From the NCBI GenBank assembly GCA_033557465.1, contig CM066031.1, positions 1,230,987,312 through 1,231,051,311 on the forward strand: a DNA stretch of 64,000 nt, read 5' to 3'. The notes below the pieces were generated by a model that ran no database searches, was not told the DNA's origin, and saw nothing but the letters and a program-made list of their open reading frames with translations. Position 1 is the first letter of the stretch; each line of letters begins with the position of its first letter. This document shows positions 20,567 to 31,911 of the stretch, in pieces. Position numbers and translations under genes: made by a program. This DNA comes from Ichthyophis bannanicus. Lineage: Eukaryota; Chordata; Amphibia; Gymnophiona; Ichthyophiidae.

Positions 20567-20718
20567 AAACCTGTCCTGGAGTTTTCAGAATATCCGCAAT
20601 GAATATTCATGAGACAAATTTGCATGTACTATCTCCATTGAATACAACTTTCTCTCATGCATATTCCCTGTGAATATCCTGAAAACCTGATTGGCTGGGG
20701 GTTCCCCAGGACAGGTTT
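20567..20718. repeat. Fold-back MITE-like element (152 bp)
   Basis: The ends AAACCTGTCCTGG (20567-20579) and CCAGGACAGGTTT (20706-20718) are exact inverted repeats. The inner halves, for example TATCCGCAATGAATATTCATG and CATGCATATTCCCTGTGAATA, are also roughly complementary, making nearly the whole unit a hairpin. It resembles a widespread vertebrate palindromic repeat whose name I cannot assign with confidence. Confidence 0.7.
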
Positions 20719-20820
20719 GCTTTATTTTATTGATGAGCTATGGTTAGGTATGTATCTTTCTGATTCACTCTGATGTTCTGATGTGCAGAACAGAAACTGT
20801 TTAAATAAATAAATAAAAAA

Positions 20821-21066
20821 TTAGAAGGCCATGGTGTAGTCAGACTGAACAAAATGAAAAGGCTGAATCTGTGATAAATAAAATAATAGCCTGAAAAGTA
20901 CTTTTACCAACACTTTAACCATGAGAGAAAAATCTGAAATCAGACGCAGATCACCAAGATGGGTGCCTGCTTTGGCAACCTTTTTCAAGATATGTATGAC
21001 AATGGCTTTCCTAAATTTAGAAAGAACCATTCTTTCAGCTAAGGATAAATTAGTCACATGGATCAT
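20821..21066 (-). pseudogene. L2-like LINE reverse transcriptase fragment (fingers), minus strand
   Basis: An 81-codon open frame contains a decayed equivalent of the LINE motif series (upstream Leu- and Ser-rich helix, HILKK, then LRLISDFSLMVKVLVKVL), which corresponds to the fingers region before the RT palm of L2-like LINEs. It probably belongs to the same insertion as 18570-19070. Confidence 0.5.
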
Positions 21067-21789
21067 TACAACATCATAGAGGCTGTAGGACCCTTTTACT
21101 AAAGTGTGCTAAAATTTGCAGCTATCGCATGTTTGTTTCAAAAATTAGTGTGTGGAAACTGCAAAGCCTGTGCAGCAACAGTTGGCAGAGGCAATTACCA
21201 CACAGAAAAACCATTTACCACTTGCTATGTACATGGCAGATAACATGCATTTAACACCACCTACTGAGATGGCGTTAAGTGTTATCTGCATTATCTGCCA
21301 TGATAACAGGGATCAACAAGATGCCATGCACTATCTGCAAGGTGCAGTCTATGCCGATCCTCCACCTCTTTCAACTCGAAGCTGGCACGTCAATTACTTT
21401 GCTGTAAATATCAAGCCAATGTGGTAGCTGTTAAAACACCTATGTGCTAATAGCACATACTAATTCATGGCACCCTCGTTTGTAAGCTCCTGGAGACAGG
21501 GAATCCGGGTTGGCTTAGGTAGACTAGGTGGTCACCTAGGGTGGCAGCTTCTCGAGGAGCAGCTGCAGTCAAAAGTAAAACAATAGATCCTGACAACAAT
21601 AGATCATAGGACCATCTGCAGATTCTCTTACCTGTAAGGATGATGAGCACTTTTCAAATAGCCTCTTTACATTGCTCAGTGGCTTATGGACATTGCCCTT
21701 AATTACTGTTATTTTATAAAGGACACTTATGCTTTCAAGACATGTGAAGGCGTATTTTAGAACTGATGTCCAAGTGCAATTTGAGAGGT
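21067..21789. other. Unassigned, partly an unclassified repeat
   Basis: No gene. CCTTTTACTAAAGTGTGC near 21093 resembles segments near 17690 and 25120. GTCACCTAGGGTGGCAGC near 21535 matches GCCGCCTAGGGTGGCAG near 60827, so a short shared repeat is present. Confidence 0.3.
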
Positions 21790-22345
21790 CCAAGCCATAA
21801 CATCAGAACAAATGGCAGGCACGTCCAAATTCAGGCACGGTTTCACAAATATGGACATGCCTGATATAGATGTCCGCAGGACCGTCTACATAGACATCCC
21901 TGGAATAGTATTCAAGAATGGGGATGTCTCAGAGACATTCAGTGGTGGTTCAAACACACAACAAGTTTTCCAGTTACCCAAAAAATATCCTTGAGATTCT
22001 GGAGCATACTGGGAACGCCCTCTTCTCTACACCCTTTGGATGTTTTACGACCCAAACAGTCACTTTCCCAATGCTTATTCATGTCTGAAGCAGGTCTAAA
22101 CTTGGATGAGGATGCAGATGTCACTGACAGTTCTGAAACTGAACGTCACTCTAAGTCTGTCACCCTGCCCTGGGCATACCGCCACCACACCCCTTGCCAA
22201 CTTGCATGTCCCTGCACCAGGGACATCTTTAGACATCGCTTGTGAAATGGTTCCAGGGACACTTTCATGATTTGGATATCCGCGCACCCGTTCTCAGACA
22301 TCCAAATTAAAAATACAGTAAGACTTCTAAAATGACCACCATAGG
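21790..22345 (+). repeat. Unclassified GACATCC repeat, copy A
   Basis: Contains many GACATCC and GGATGTC motifs and ends with AGACTTCTAAAATGACC. A 60-codon stretch around 22030-22110 aligns, when translated, with the opposite strand of 23530-23590, showing that 23282-23905 is the same repeat in inverted orientation. No intact frame. Confidence 0.6.
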
Positions 22346-23281
22346 CACATATGCAACTCCTATTTTATTAAAACAATATATCTGTCATTGACTTGACGAT
22401 ACTTAAAACAAAAAAGACTACCTGAAAGCTTCCACACAACTTTATACCTGCTACATGGCAAGAGCAACTTTGTGCTTGTTTGTGCCGGTAGAAATCAGCA
22501 TATAGACATGCATCGGCTGACTATTCAGCGCTTCTAACCAGATTGCAGCCAGCGCTGAATCTCCATGCAGCGCAGCGACTGTCGTGTTATCTGGAGAGTG
22601 GTGGTATTCAGCTCGCTATTCAGATGACTGTCTGGAGAACTTAGGTCAGCTTTCCTAAAATGAACTGAATAATGGACTGAATATTGCCACTCTCCAAGTA
22701 GCTCACTACTGCTTTCGCACACCACCCCGGTCTGTAAGGATATTCGGCAGCACTACCTGGATATCGGTACATTATTTTTATTTATTTATTATTATTTATT
22801 ACAGTTGCTTATATACCACACTATTCAGCATCAGAATACCTGACCTGTCCCACCATTCTCCACCCACTGGAATGCCTTTGAGTATATTGCATAAAATAGG
22901 CACTGTTAAGTCCTACTTTTATGCATATGTACCTCAGGGCAATTCCATACATAGCTACTTGAGAGCAAAAGACATTATTTTACCCTCTCAAGATGCTTAT
23001 AAAATTGCGCCCCCCCCCCAATATGTATACATATACACCTTGATTCAAAAATGTGGAGCTACTTTTATTTTTATATTTGTAACTATTATATTAAACTGCA
23101 AACCACATGGCTTAAATTGATACTATTTTAAACTCTGCTTGAAATACTTGACTGTTTCATCAAATTTTTATTATATGTACACACGCACACAAATCAATAT
23201 AACAATCTTTAATATTTAAAAGTACAGGAATTGATATTCTAAGGATTTATATGTGGATTTTCAGTGACACTGTACAAATTG
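22346..23281. repeat. Unassigned with GATATTC-rich repeat (about 22500-22770)
   Basis: The 22500-22770 part shares ATTCAGCG, GGATATTCGG and TATCTGG motifs with 19500-19893 and 27056-27740. The remainder is AT-rich and featureless, with a CACACGCACAC microsatellite scrap near 23182. Confidence 0.4.
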
Positions 23282-23905
23282 GGGGTCATTTGAAAAGTCT
23301 TAGTCGTGATTTGGACATCCAAAGACGTGCATGTGGATGCTGAAGTCACGGAGACTTCTCCAGAGACATTTTACAAATGACGTTTACAGAGGTCTCCGGT
23401 GCAGGTACATCCCAATAGGCACTGGATGTGGTGGAGGTGTGTCTGGGGAGGTGCAATGAACTTAATCTCCGATCGATTTCAGAAATGTCAGGAATGTCTG
23501 AAGGCATGTCTGCATTTAGACCTGTTCCAGGCATGAACAGGCATCTGGAAAGTACTTGCTGTGGTCGTAAAACATCCAAAGGGTGCAGAGAAGATGGAGA
23601 CTTAAGCTACTAGCCTAAGATCACAAAGGCCCACACTGGGATTTGAACCATGGCCACCCTGCTCCTAACCCACTATTTTAACCATTAAGTTATCAGATGT
23701 CTCTATTCTGAAATACTATTCTGGGGACAACTATGTGGATGTCTCCATAGATGTCCATATCGGACACATCCACGTTTCTGAAATCATGCCAGAACTTGCA
23801 CGTGCCTGCTATTTTTTTTAGTCCTTCTGGTTTTGACATCCCAGATTGCCCTTGGACGTCCCATTGTAAAACGTGCCTTATTATGTCGCTGAAGATCACA
23901 TCAAA
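23282..23905 (-). repeat. Unclassified GACATCC repeat, copy B (inverted)
   Basis: It begins GGGGTCATTTGAAAAGTC (compare the reverse complement of the copy A end) and carries the same GGATGT and GACATCC motifs. A SINE-like insert at about 23595-23700 (read on the minus strand: GGTTCAAATCCCAGTGTGGG) interrupts it. Together with copy A it forms a widely spaced inverted pair. Confidence 0.6.
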
Positions 23906-26455
23906 GCCCCAGCACTATCCCGAGCAAGGACAGAGTGCACAGCTATACAAACAGTGATAATCAGCTGCTATCTGTAGTGCTCTGTCGTTTAATCTAGGCC
24001 AGGAAAAAAGCTGTCTTGAATTAAACCATTTAACGATATATATCAAACAGCTGAACATCATCACTGTACACATCATCACTGGCGACGTGCGCTCGTCATG
24101 TATATTCTGCAAAATCACCTGTCCATATGGCAGTGCTGAATGCACTTTTTCTTCACATCACGAGCAGCACTAAAAAAAACATTTGATTCCACCACTGAAT
24201 ATTAACCCCACAATGCCCAATTACACCTTTTATAGAATTACTTTGAGAGGGGTGGTGTTGGGGTAATCCATGATTCTTGAGTTTTTTATTAGGAGGCATC
24301 TGAAAGTTAATTGAGAGAGATGCAGGTCTAAAGGTTTGTCTAGGGCACTTAATATCCTTGCACCAGCACTAAGGGAAATATCTACCGTACCTGAATGGAG
24401 CTCGCTTTAAGCTACCAATGAAAAGGTGAGAGCTGGGTCCAAATAAATACTCGGGCTGACCCAGAAAGTGCAGCATGTCTCTCTGCCACGTGCAACAAAT
24501 GTTGGCATACCAAAAGACACCATTTTTTATCAAACAGTAACAGCAGTGAAAGCTGCATCAGTTCTCCTCATTCTGCTCTTATGGTAATGGTTAACCTGGC
24601 TCCCAGGCACCTCTCAGCAGGAGGTGATTTCTCGTAAAGCAGAGATGAAAGGATTCCAACTGCTTATCGTGCATTCCAGAGTTATTTCCTAATGCTGATG
24701 TTTGCATTGAATAATCTTAGTTTTGCTTGTTCTTTGATTGTCCTTGGAACTTTTTGGTGCTTAAACATCGGTGGACTGAGAGGTCTTGATAAAAGACCAC
24801 AGATAAAGTGACATCTATTCATTTTCATTTTCTGTTCCATCTAGGGTCCCTGTTTTTTTTAACTCATTCTTCTTTTACAACCTGTCATGCACTGTTCTAG
24901 CTAGTAAACCTTTTGCAGGCAAGCACCATAGTGACCAGCCATATCAGAGATATCAGATGATCTTTTTCAACAGGAGATTGGAGAGTGGATTATTACCTCA
25001 AACATGCAAAACACCATAAAACAAGAACACGTTCATATATTCTTTCAGGGTAAACATCCTGGGTGTTCTGAGTATCAGTAAGCTGCATACAGCTAACATG
25101 TTATGAAAATACAAAGGGGCCAGTTTGCTAACAACGTTGGTCTTAACAGGTGCGTTAAGGGCCTTTCATGGGCAATTAAGTCATATGGTAATCAGTAAGG
25201 CCATTGTGTGGCCTTGTCAACAGTGGCATTCCAATAACATGGGCATAAAAAAGTTGTTCACACCTGCATATTAAATAAGCAATTCGATTATTCAAATGAG
25301 CTTTTAGCATGGGTGTGCCGTTAATGAGCTATTCATACTGGATTTATTTGCTCCACCTACCGAGGTCGTGCTCACTGAGTGCGTGCAGGACCCTACGCAT
25401 GTGCAAGCATGTTGTTGGCAGAGGGCTCCACTGAACGGGAGGCTCTACGTGTGACTGGAGACAGAAGAGCTAGAGAACAGACAGCAAGACAGGAAAGGGA
25501 GAAGGAGTTAAGAAAGTTACCATCAAACGAGAGGATGTGGAGTTTATTATGAAGCTGAGCGTAGCTTACGGGAACACATGGGAAATGTGCTGGAGGCCCT
25601 AATTATTCTGACAAACTGAGTTGGTGTCTAGTACTTATTCAGCAAATGCCCAGATAGAAGGACTCTTGACGATAGACGCGCTGGATTGGTTTATGTATGT
25701 TTGGAAGAGGAAAAGAGAAATATAAATGAATAGGGGGTGGGAAGAATTTGCAGCTCTTTTGAAGAGACTATTGGCCAACCTCATGCTGCAGCCTGTGTAG
25801 TGCTTTGCCCAGTGCCGACACTGCTGCCTCTGCTGCCAAGCCTGGCCCAAGCTCCAGCCTCCTCCAGTGCTGGTGGTGCCATTTACTCTCTAAATGAATC
25901 CACCATCCCAACTCCCGAGCAGGAAAATGCCTCCCCTCTGGGTCTTTGATCAGAAATTTACCTGCCCCGGCATTCAGTTTCAAATTCCAGCCTCCACTTC
26001 AGCTCCATCATATTTGTGCTGCCAGTACCCTGTCATTCACTGTGTGTGCCATCACAGAGTCAGAAAGAGACTTCCCCCTCCCATCTAGAAGCTCCATTGG
26101 TCCAAGCAGTGCACGTGCCGATGTGGAGCCAAGGCAAGGGCCCAGCAGGACAACCATGGTTTTGCAATCGCAGGCGGTCTGGGAGGTCCCTCTCACTCTT
26201 GCACCATCCTGTTGGTCCTGCAGTGCCTCAGCCTGACTGCTCCTTCTTGCCAGTCTGACTGACTCTTCTTCCACAGGCACTCTCAGCTGCGCCAGCCCAC
26301 CAGAGCCCCACCGCATGCCTTAGTGCTGTCCCATCACCTCGCCGATAGCCAGCCCTCTGCTGCTGCTCTGCTTTGACCTCACAGGCCATACAGTAAGTTT
26401 TTCAGATCAAGGGGAAGATGTTCTTGAACTAGGGGAGTGTGGATGAGGGAAGTAA
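23906..26455. other. Unassigned intergenic DNA
   Basis: About 2.5 kb without a recognisable gene or defined transposon. The 25740-26320 section is GC-richer and opens several 70-100 codon frames on both strands. None shows domain structure, and all overlap one another. Confidence 0.3.
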
Positions 26456-26965
26456 GTCACAGACAGTCAAGGTCTGTGGAGATATGCAGGCATGATCATG
26501 GGGCAAGGACTCAGAGAGAAATAGAGGGCATATGCTGGGCACGATAGGGCAAAGAGAGAGACAGAGGGGATATGCAGGCCTGGTCACAATAGGGGCAGAG
26601 AGAAGGGGGATATGTTGGGCATGATGGGGGGATGAGAGAGAGGGAGACAAGATACACTGGGCACCATGATGGCAAAGAGAGAGAAGAGGGATATGCGGAG
26701 TACAATGGGGGGCGAGGGAGAGGCAGACATCTTGGGCACAATGGGAGCAGAGAGAGAGATGGGAGATATGTTGGGCATGATGGGATAGAAAGAGAGAGGG
26801 GGGCACATGCTGGGGACAATGGGGCAGAAAGAGAGAGAGGAGGGATATGCTGGGCACAATGGAGGCATAGAGAGAGAAGGTATATGCTGGACATGTTGGA
26901 GCAGACAGAGGAGAGATTCTGGGCACAAGAGGGAGGGAGGGAGATGCAAGAGTTATTGAAATGAT
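26456..26965 (+). repeat. Purine-rich minisatellite
   Basis: About eight to ten units of roughly 55-60 bases, each with GGATATGCTGGGCACAATGG followed by a GGCAGAGAGAGA-type purine stretch. The long frames on both strands (Ser, Leu and His rich on the minus strand, Arg, Glu and Gly rich on the plus) result from the repeat and are not genes. Confidence 0.8.
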
Positions 26966-28139
26966 AGGGAAAGAGAGAGATGGCAAGCTGTAGGTAGAGG
27001 CAGTAAAAGGAGGAAGTTTGAAGACTGGATGGTGAGGAGAAAAATTAAATCTGAGGGGCTGATCTTCAGAGCATCAGATATTTAAATACCGTGACAGTCA
27101 GCATGGCGTTTAAATATCATACGGATATTCAGTGGCATTATCCTGATGGTGACTGCCATTAAATATCCAGATTGTGATGGACTATCTGGAGAATTGCTGT
27201 CATTATCTGAATTGTGGTGATTTTCAGCTGCTATCTGGATAGCCCTTAAGAAGCTTTTCTGCTGTCCTGAGTTATCTAGATAACTTATCAGTATAGAATT
27301 TGAAATCACTGTTATCTAGATAATCTGGAAATACTATCCGGAGTGGAGGTGTAGCTTACTGGTTAGAGCACTGGCTTGGTTCCCACTAGTACTTCTTGTG
27401 GACTTGGGAAAGTCAGTTAACCCTCCATTGTCTCAGAAAATCCGTTATCAATGTCCCTGTTTAATGTACATTGCCAAGTTAAGTTGACTGGCATGATAAA
27501 GTGATATATAAATAAAAATAATGGCAGTGATTATCCAGATAGTTTCTGGTGCTGTTCTCTCTCCATCCCCATACCATGTTGGCACTCTCCAGATAGTCCT
27601 GAGATGGTCTGCAGAGATCAGAGACGCTATCTAGACAGTGTTGGTAAACCTATTGCCACTGAATATCTGTCTGAGTGCCTAATCTGAACTACTTCAGTGG
27701 TTATCCAGATAAGGACTTTTGAATATTGACTCCTAAATTATAGAGAGGCAGAAACTAAATGGAAGAAAACTGAAAGTGGAAGATCAATGTCAGACCTGGA
27801 TGTAGGAGAAGAAGTGAAGATCACAGGAGAAAAAAAATGGCAAATGACGGGAGACTCTGGAAACAGAGTTAAGAGAAGATAGAGGAAAACAGATACCAGA
27901 GACTGCTAGCTGCATGATTTGAAAAATAAAATTGCCAGAGAGGAAAGGTAGGAAAAAGAATGTGATTTTCAGTTTACTGAATGATACATATTATTTTTTA
28001 GATTTTAAATCTGCTATCTTTATATTTGCAAGGTACTGGGGGAAATGCATTACTGCTTCTTCTGGTATTGCACTGAATAAAGAATGTGGTTTCTTGAGCT
28101 TTATGTTTAATATTTGTCTAAATATTTCAACTTTTAGGT
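26966..28139. repeat. GATATTC-rich repeat (27056-27740) interrupted by a SINE
   Basis: The 27056-27340 and 27520-27740 parts share CGGATATTCAGTGGC, TATCTGGATA and ATTATCCAGAT motifs with 19500-19893 and 22500-22770. Between them a SINE (about 27345-27520: GTAGCTTACTGGTTAGAGC, AAGTCAGTTAACCCTCC, ATATATAAATAAAAATA) is inserted. The remaining sequence holds nothing recognised. Confidence 0.55.
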
Positions 28140-28884
28140 TTATAGGTTTTTTTTTTATATACTGCAAATCAAACGTCAAGCACCTATGCGGTTTACAATA
28201 GTAAGAGCAAATATAAGGGGAGACAAATCATAATACTACAAGAGAAGAAAAGGACAAAAAACAGACAGAAATTACAATAATCAGCAAAAGACACAGAAGG
28301 TAAAGGAAAACAAAACTCTGCCGACTGCTACATGAAAAATTTACCTTACAGATTAGCCAGATGGAAAAGTCTGCATAAAATAACAGTCTTAAGAGCAACC
28401 TTAAACTTATAAAAAGAAGTCTCCAAATGTATAAGAAGAAACAGTGCATTCCACAAAAAAACAAGATTGATGACAACATTGCAAATGAACCTCAGAATAG
28501 TGAGGGGACAACTAGAAAATTGTGCTGAGAAGAACACAAGTTGTGAGATGGCAAATATGATACCAAGACGATAGAAAGAAAAAATGGTGAACCAGTATCA
28601 TAAACATGCTTTACACAAATATGATAATGGACTGGTAACCAGTTTTCATGGTATAATAATGGAGTCACATGATCAGATCTCTGACCCCCATAAAGGAGTT
28701 TAACCATAGTGTTCTGAACCAGTTGAAGACGCCAAATCAGCTTCTGTGGTAGACCATAATACAAAGAATTACAATAATCTATTTGAGGGACGACCAGAGC
28801 CAAAAGAAGAATAAAAAGTGATGAATGATCCAATAGTTGTACTAACTTTCTCTGTACTTGGTGAGATCTATCTGTATTCTTCAT
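28140..28884 (-). pseudogene. L2-like LINE ORF2 C-terminus and 3' UTR, minus strand
   Basis: The 130-codon frame at 28884-28492 (minus) contains IDYCNSLYYGLP, LQLVQNTMVKLLYG and HVTPLLYHENWLPV. These correspond to the post-catalytic RT region of L2-like LINEs (consensus-type DYCN, LQ-QN-AARLL, HITPLL-LHWLPV). The 3' UTR runs left to about 28140. It is a 5'-truncated dead copy. Confidence 0.75.
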
Positions 28885-29361
28885 ATGTGACTGATGCCAG
28901 GTATTCTGTTAGCATGGAGTTTCTAAGCAGGACCAGAGTTAGGGGGTGCAGCCAGGCAGCTGCCCTGGGCCCCCTTGCCACAGGGGGTTCAAATCTGCCC
29001 AAAACTGAAGAGGACACATCCTGCCAATGGATTTTGGTACCCCCTCTCAGATTTCTGATCCCGAGCCCCTGACTCTCTAAAACTGGCTCTGTTTCTATGA
29101 AAGGATCTGTAGTAATCAGCTTGTTCAGTTTCCTAATAGGTGTATTGACATTTTAGAACCCATCACAATATTTTACAATACTGTCTTTTCTCAGGTAATG
29201 TTGTTGCCTGAATTCTAGTAGTTAAGGCTATTAGATTGCCTCTATAGATCTTGGATATTTCTTGGTAGTAGTCAATATTGCAGGTTGCATATAGTGGTTT
29301 GCAAGGTTTCAGGTTGGGTGATTATTCCTTGTCTTATATGAAGTGTACATAGGACTGTGGA
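28885..29361. other. Unassigned intergenic DNA
   Basis: No gene. A GC-rich block near 28930-28990 (GGCAGCTGCCCTGGGCCCCC) may be part of a repeat, but no boundary is clear. Confidence 0.3.
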
Positions 29362-30020
29362 GGCCTATTCCAATATATACGTGCCGGCCTGCTGTGTGTC
29401 CGGTCAGAACCGGACGCACAGAGGTAGACGGGATTCTGATTCCGCAGGGCACGTCTAGCCCCCATGGGATCAGAATCGCGTCTAAGCCTATATGTGCAGG
29501 CCGGGACCTGATTCCAATCAGCCTGTATGTACAGGCTCCTGTCAGGCTAACTCAGTCAGGCTCCTGAATGGAACCGCGGCGCCATGGTATCCATTTGCCA
29601 TAGCACTACGGCTCCATTCAGGAGTTATGATCCTCAGCTGCCAACCACTTTTTTTCATTCCCTGCAGCCCGACCCTTGATCTGACCATCCATGGCCAGGG
29701 TCTGGCTGCAGGAATCTCCTGCACCGCTCCACACTTTGCTGCTGCCCGGGCCTGCCATCCCCCAATGTCTAGGGGAACTTATTCTATCTCAGAGGTGGAA
29801 TAAATTCCCCGTCTAGTCTGCCGGCCCCGGACGTACAGGGCCAACATCAGAATCGGCCCTGTACATCCGGGGCTGCGTACCACCCACTACCCGCCCTATC
29901 TCCACCTCTGCATCACCCTCTTCCTGACCTCGTCTAACCTCCCCATACAAACTCCTTGTTCGTATGGGGAAGCTTCGTCAGGGGCAGGAAAGGGGGACGA
30001 ATATCAGGGATGGAATAGAC
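29362..30020. repeat. GC-rich element built of nested inverted repeats
   Basis: Ends near 29366 (CCTATTCCA) and 30015 (TGGAATAG) are short inverted matches. Inside are several stem pairs: TGTGTCCGGT with ACCGGACGCACA near 29395-29420, CTCCTGAATGGA with TCCATTCAGGAG near 29561-29624, and CCCCGGACGTACAGGGCC with GGCCCTGTACATCCGGGG near 29826-29872. No coding sequence is convincing. Confidence 0.55.
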
Positions 30021-30139
30021 CCCATAGTGTTCAAGGATTGCATCTGAAGAAGAATATTATAACCCATGTACAGGAGCATAAGTTAAAATGGGGAGCATAC
30101 AAGCAAATTTTTGCTGAGAGACCCCCATGATTGTGGCAG

Positions 30140-30430
30140 TGGTGCACTCTCCCCTCATCGTGAGGGGCCCCCCCATGCAGCAGCAGCAAACGAACTTCAT
30201 TGCATTTGCTCCGCTGCTGCGCTCTTGTAAGTTTGCCAAAGGTCCAGTGGCTGTTCCCCGCCAGGTTGAAATCTTGCAGTGTGGCTGTTTTCGCAATACT
30301 TCGGCCTGGCGAGGAACAGCTGCTGGGTCCGCAGCAGACTTACAAGAGTGGAGCAGTGCGGCAAACATGATAAAGTGAATTTGCTGCACTGCTGCTGCTG
30401 CCACCATGTGGGCCCCCTTTCTGCTAGAGC
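30140..30430. repeat. Imperfect hairpin, arms about 125 bp
   Basis: The left part (about 30158-30280, with GCAGCAGCAGCAAACGAAC and CTCTTGTAAGTTTGCC) and the reverse complement of the right part (about 30290-30415) align over most of their length. As a result both strands encode similar peptides, which shows symmetry rather than a gene. By eye the arms are roughly three-quarters identical. Confidence 0.65.
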
Positions 30431-30494
30431 TCCCCCCAAGTTGTGGGGGCTGCTTGGGCGGAATTTACACCTCTGTCCATGAATGTTCATTATG

Positions 30495-30995
30495 GGAGTT
30501 ATTTTAGAAGTCCTATTCGTGTTTTGGATATCTGAAAATTGGTACATAGACATCCAGTTCACAAGGGTGTCCCTGGAGCCATTTTTGGAACTGGGTATAT
30601 GTACGTCCAAGTAGAATTGGGGTGTGCCAAAGGAGTGGCCTGGGTGGATCAATGAAGATGTATGTTGTAGTGCGATTTCAGAATAGCACGTGCACGTCTG
30701 GCCCTGGTTGGTGAGGTGTCCATGCCTATAACTGCTCCAGACCATGACTAAGGAGCAAAAATCTGCTCATGGCGGAAATGCTACAAGGGGGAAGAGCACA
30801 TTGCCTTATCATTGTTGCTGTCAGTATTTCCTGGGTAAAGAAGCCTGTATGTAAATACAAACCCCAAACAGATTACTGTCTGCAATGTTAGTGAACATGG
30901 ACGTCCCCCTTATGGAAAATGCCAGCCAGGATGTCCAAGAAGCCATTTCTGTAGCTGTCCATTTGGGGACATCCATATTTCTAAAATCGGGCTGA
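30495..30995. repeat. Unclassified GACATCC repeat, copy C
   Basis: It starts GGGAGTTATTTTAGAAGTCC and ends CATCCATATTTCTAAAATCG, with internal GACATCC, GGATGTCC and GTACGTCC motifs. The ends resemble those of copies A and B. More diverged than either. Confidence 0.5.
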
Positions 30996-31147
30996 ATAAG
31001 TTAAAGCATCTGATTGTTGGTCCTGAGTTCTGTCATTCCTATTAAACATATTTGAGCCCTAGAACCTATTGAGAAAACTGAACAAACTGATTATTACCAA
31101 TTCTTTCATAGAAACAGGGCCAATTTCAAAGATTCAGGGGCATACTA

Positions 31148-31481
31148 TGAGGGTTTCTCATAAAGTAATGTCCCACATGTTTTTTCTCAGTCCAGAATGA
31201 AGATAGAGGTGTGAAATTGAAAGGGTAGTAACTTGGAACTTCAAAGGATACATGTGTGTAATTTTACAGTCGTCTGACAAATAGTGAGGCGGTAATGATC
31301 CTTCAAATGGCGTCTGTGAGTGACACATGGTACAAACAACGAGCTGTAATTGAATTATTGGTGGAGGAGAAAGAAAATATGAGAAACATTCACAAACAGT
31401 TGTGTGCTGTGTATGGACGTTCTGCGGTAGATAGGAGCACTGTTGGACGATGGGTGAAGAGAGTAAAGGCTTCAGGAAGTG
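31148..31481 (+). repeat. Left arm of the mariner fold-back
   Basis: Starts TGAGGGTTTCTCATAAAG and ends CTTCAGGAAGTG. It includes a start codon (31310) and about 57 codons of the transposase DNA-binding region, then changes into the spacer, where the codons no longer fit mariner. Confidence 0.9.
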
Positions 31482-31911
31482 GTAGCCCTGAGATAGCTGC
31501 CACTGGGCATTAAAATACTGTAAGCTGTTGCGGTGTGCCTTGCACACACATTTGAATATCCCAAAGAGTCAATAATTGCCATTGCACTACCTCTACTGAT
31601 AGAAAGCTGTATTGAAAATTCCCGACTCGTGATGCGCCGATCCACACGAATAATGTCATCAATGTGCTGCAACTTGTCGGGACTGGTGGCTGAGGCAGGA
31701 CGCCCAGACCGCGGCCAATCTTCCAGTTCCATTTTATCACTTCCTGAAGCCTTTACTCTCTTCACCCATCATCCAACGGTGCTCCTATCTACCGAAGAAC
31801 TTCCATAGATAGCACACAACCGTTTGTGAATGTTTCTCACACTTTCTTTCTCCTCCACCAAGAATTCAATTACAGCTCGTTGTTTGTACCGTGTGTCACT
31901 CACAGACGCCA
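31482..31911 (-). pseudogene. mariner transposase N-terminal half
   Basis: On the minus strand an ATG near 31911 opens a frame with the paired helix-turn-helix region of mariner transposases (RAVIEFLVEEKE, IHKRLCAIYG, DRSTVG). A linker with WPRSGRPAS follows, the GRP motif between the two DNA-binding helix-turn-helix units, and then a second helix-turn-helix (about 31660-31560). A TGA replaces a codon just after DRSTVG. The reading frame is lost near 31545 and the DDE/D catalytic domain is missing. DNA-binding fragments alone could still bind transposon ends, but the stop makes a product unlikely. Confidence 0.8.

Noticed and set aside
25635..26316. Overlapping 70-100 codon frames in a GC-richer patch as a possible host exon
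   Set aside because: No splice-site framing or domain, and frames on both strands compete.
26429..26986. 185-codon minus-strand frame as a secreted or repeat protein
   Set aside because: It is the complement of a purine minisatellite, and other frames on both strands are open too.
30057..30407. Similar peptides on both strands suggesting a duplicated gene
   Set aside because: The similarity is produced by the hairpin symmetry of one locus.
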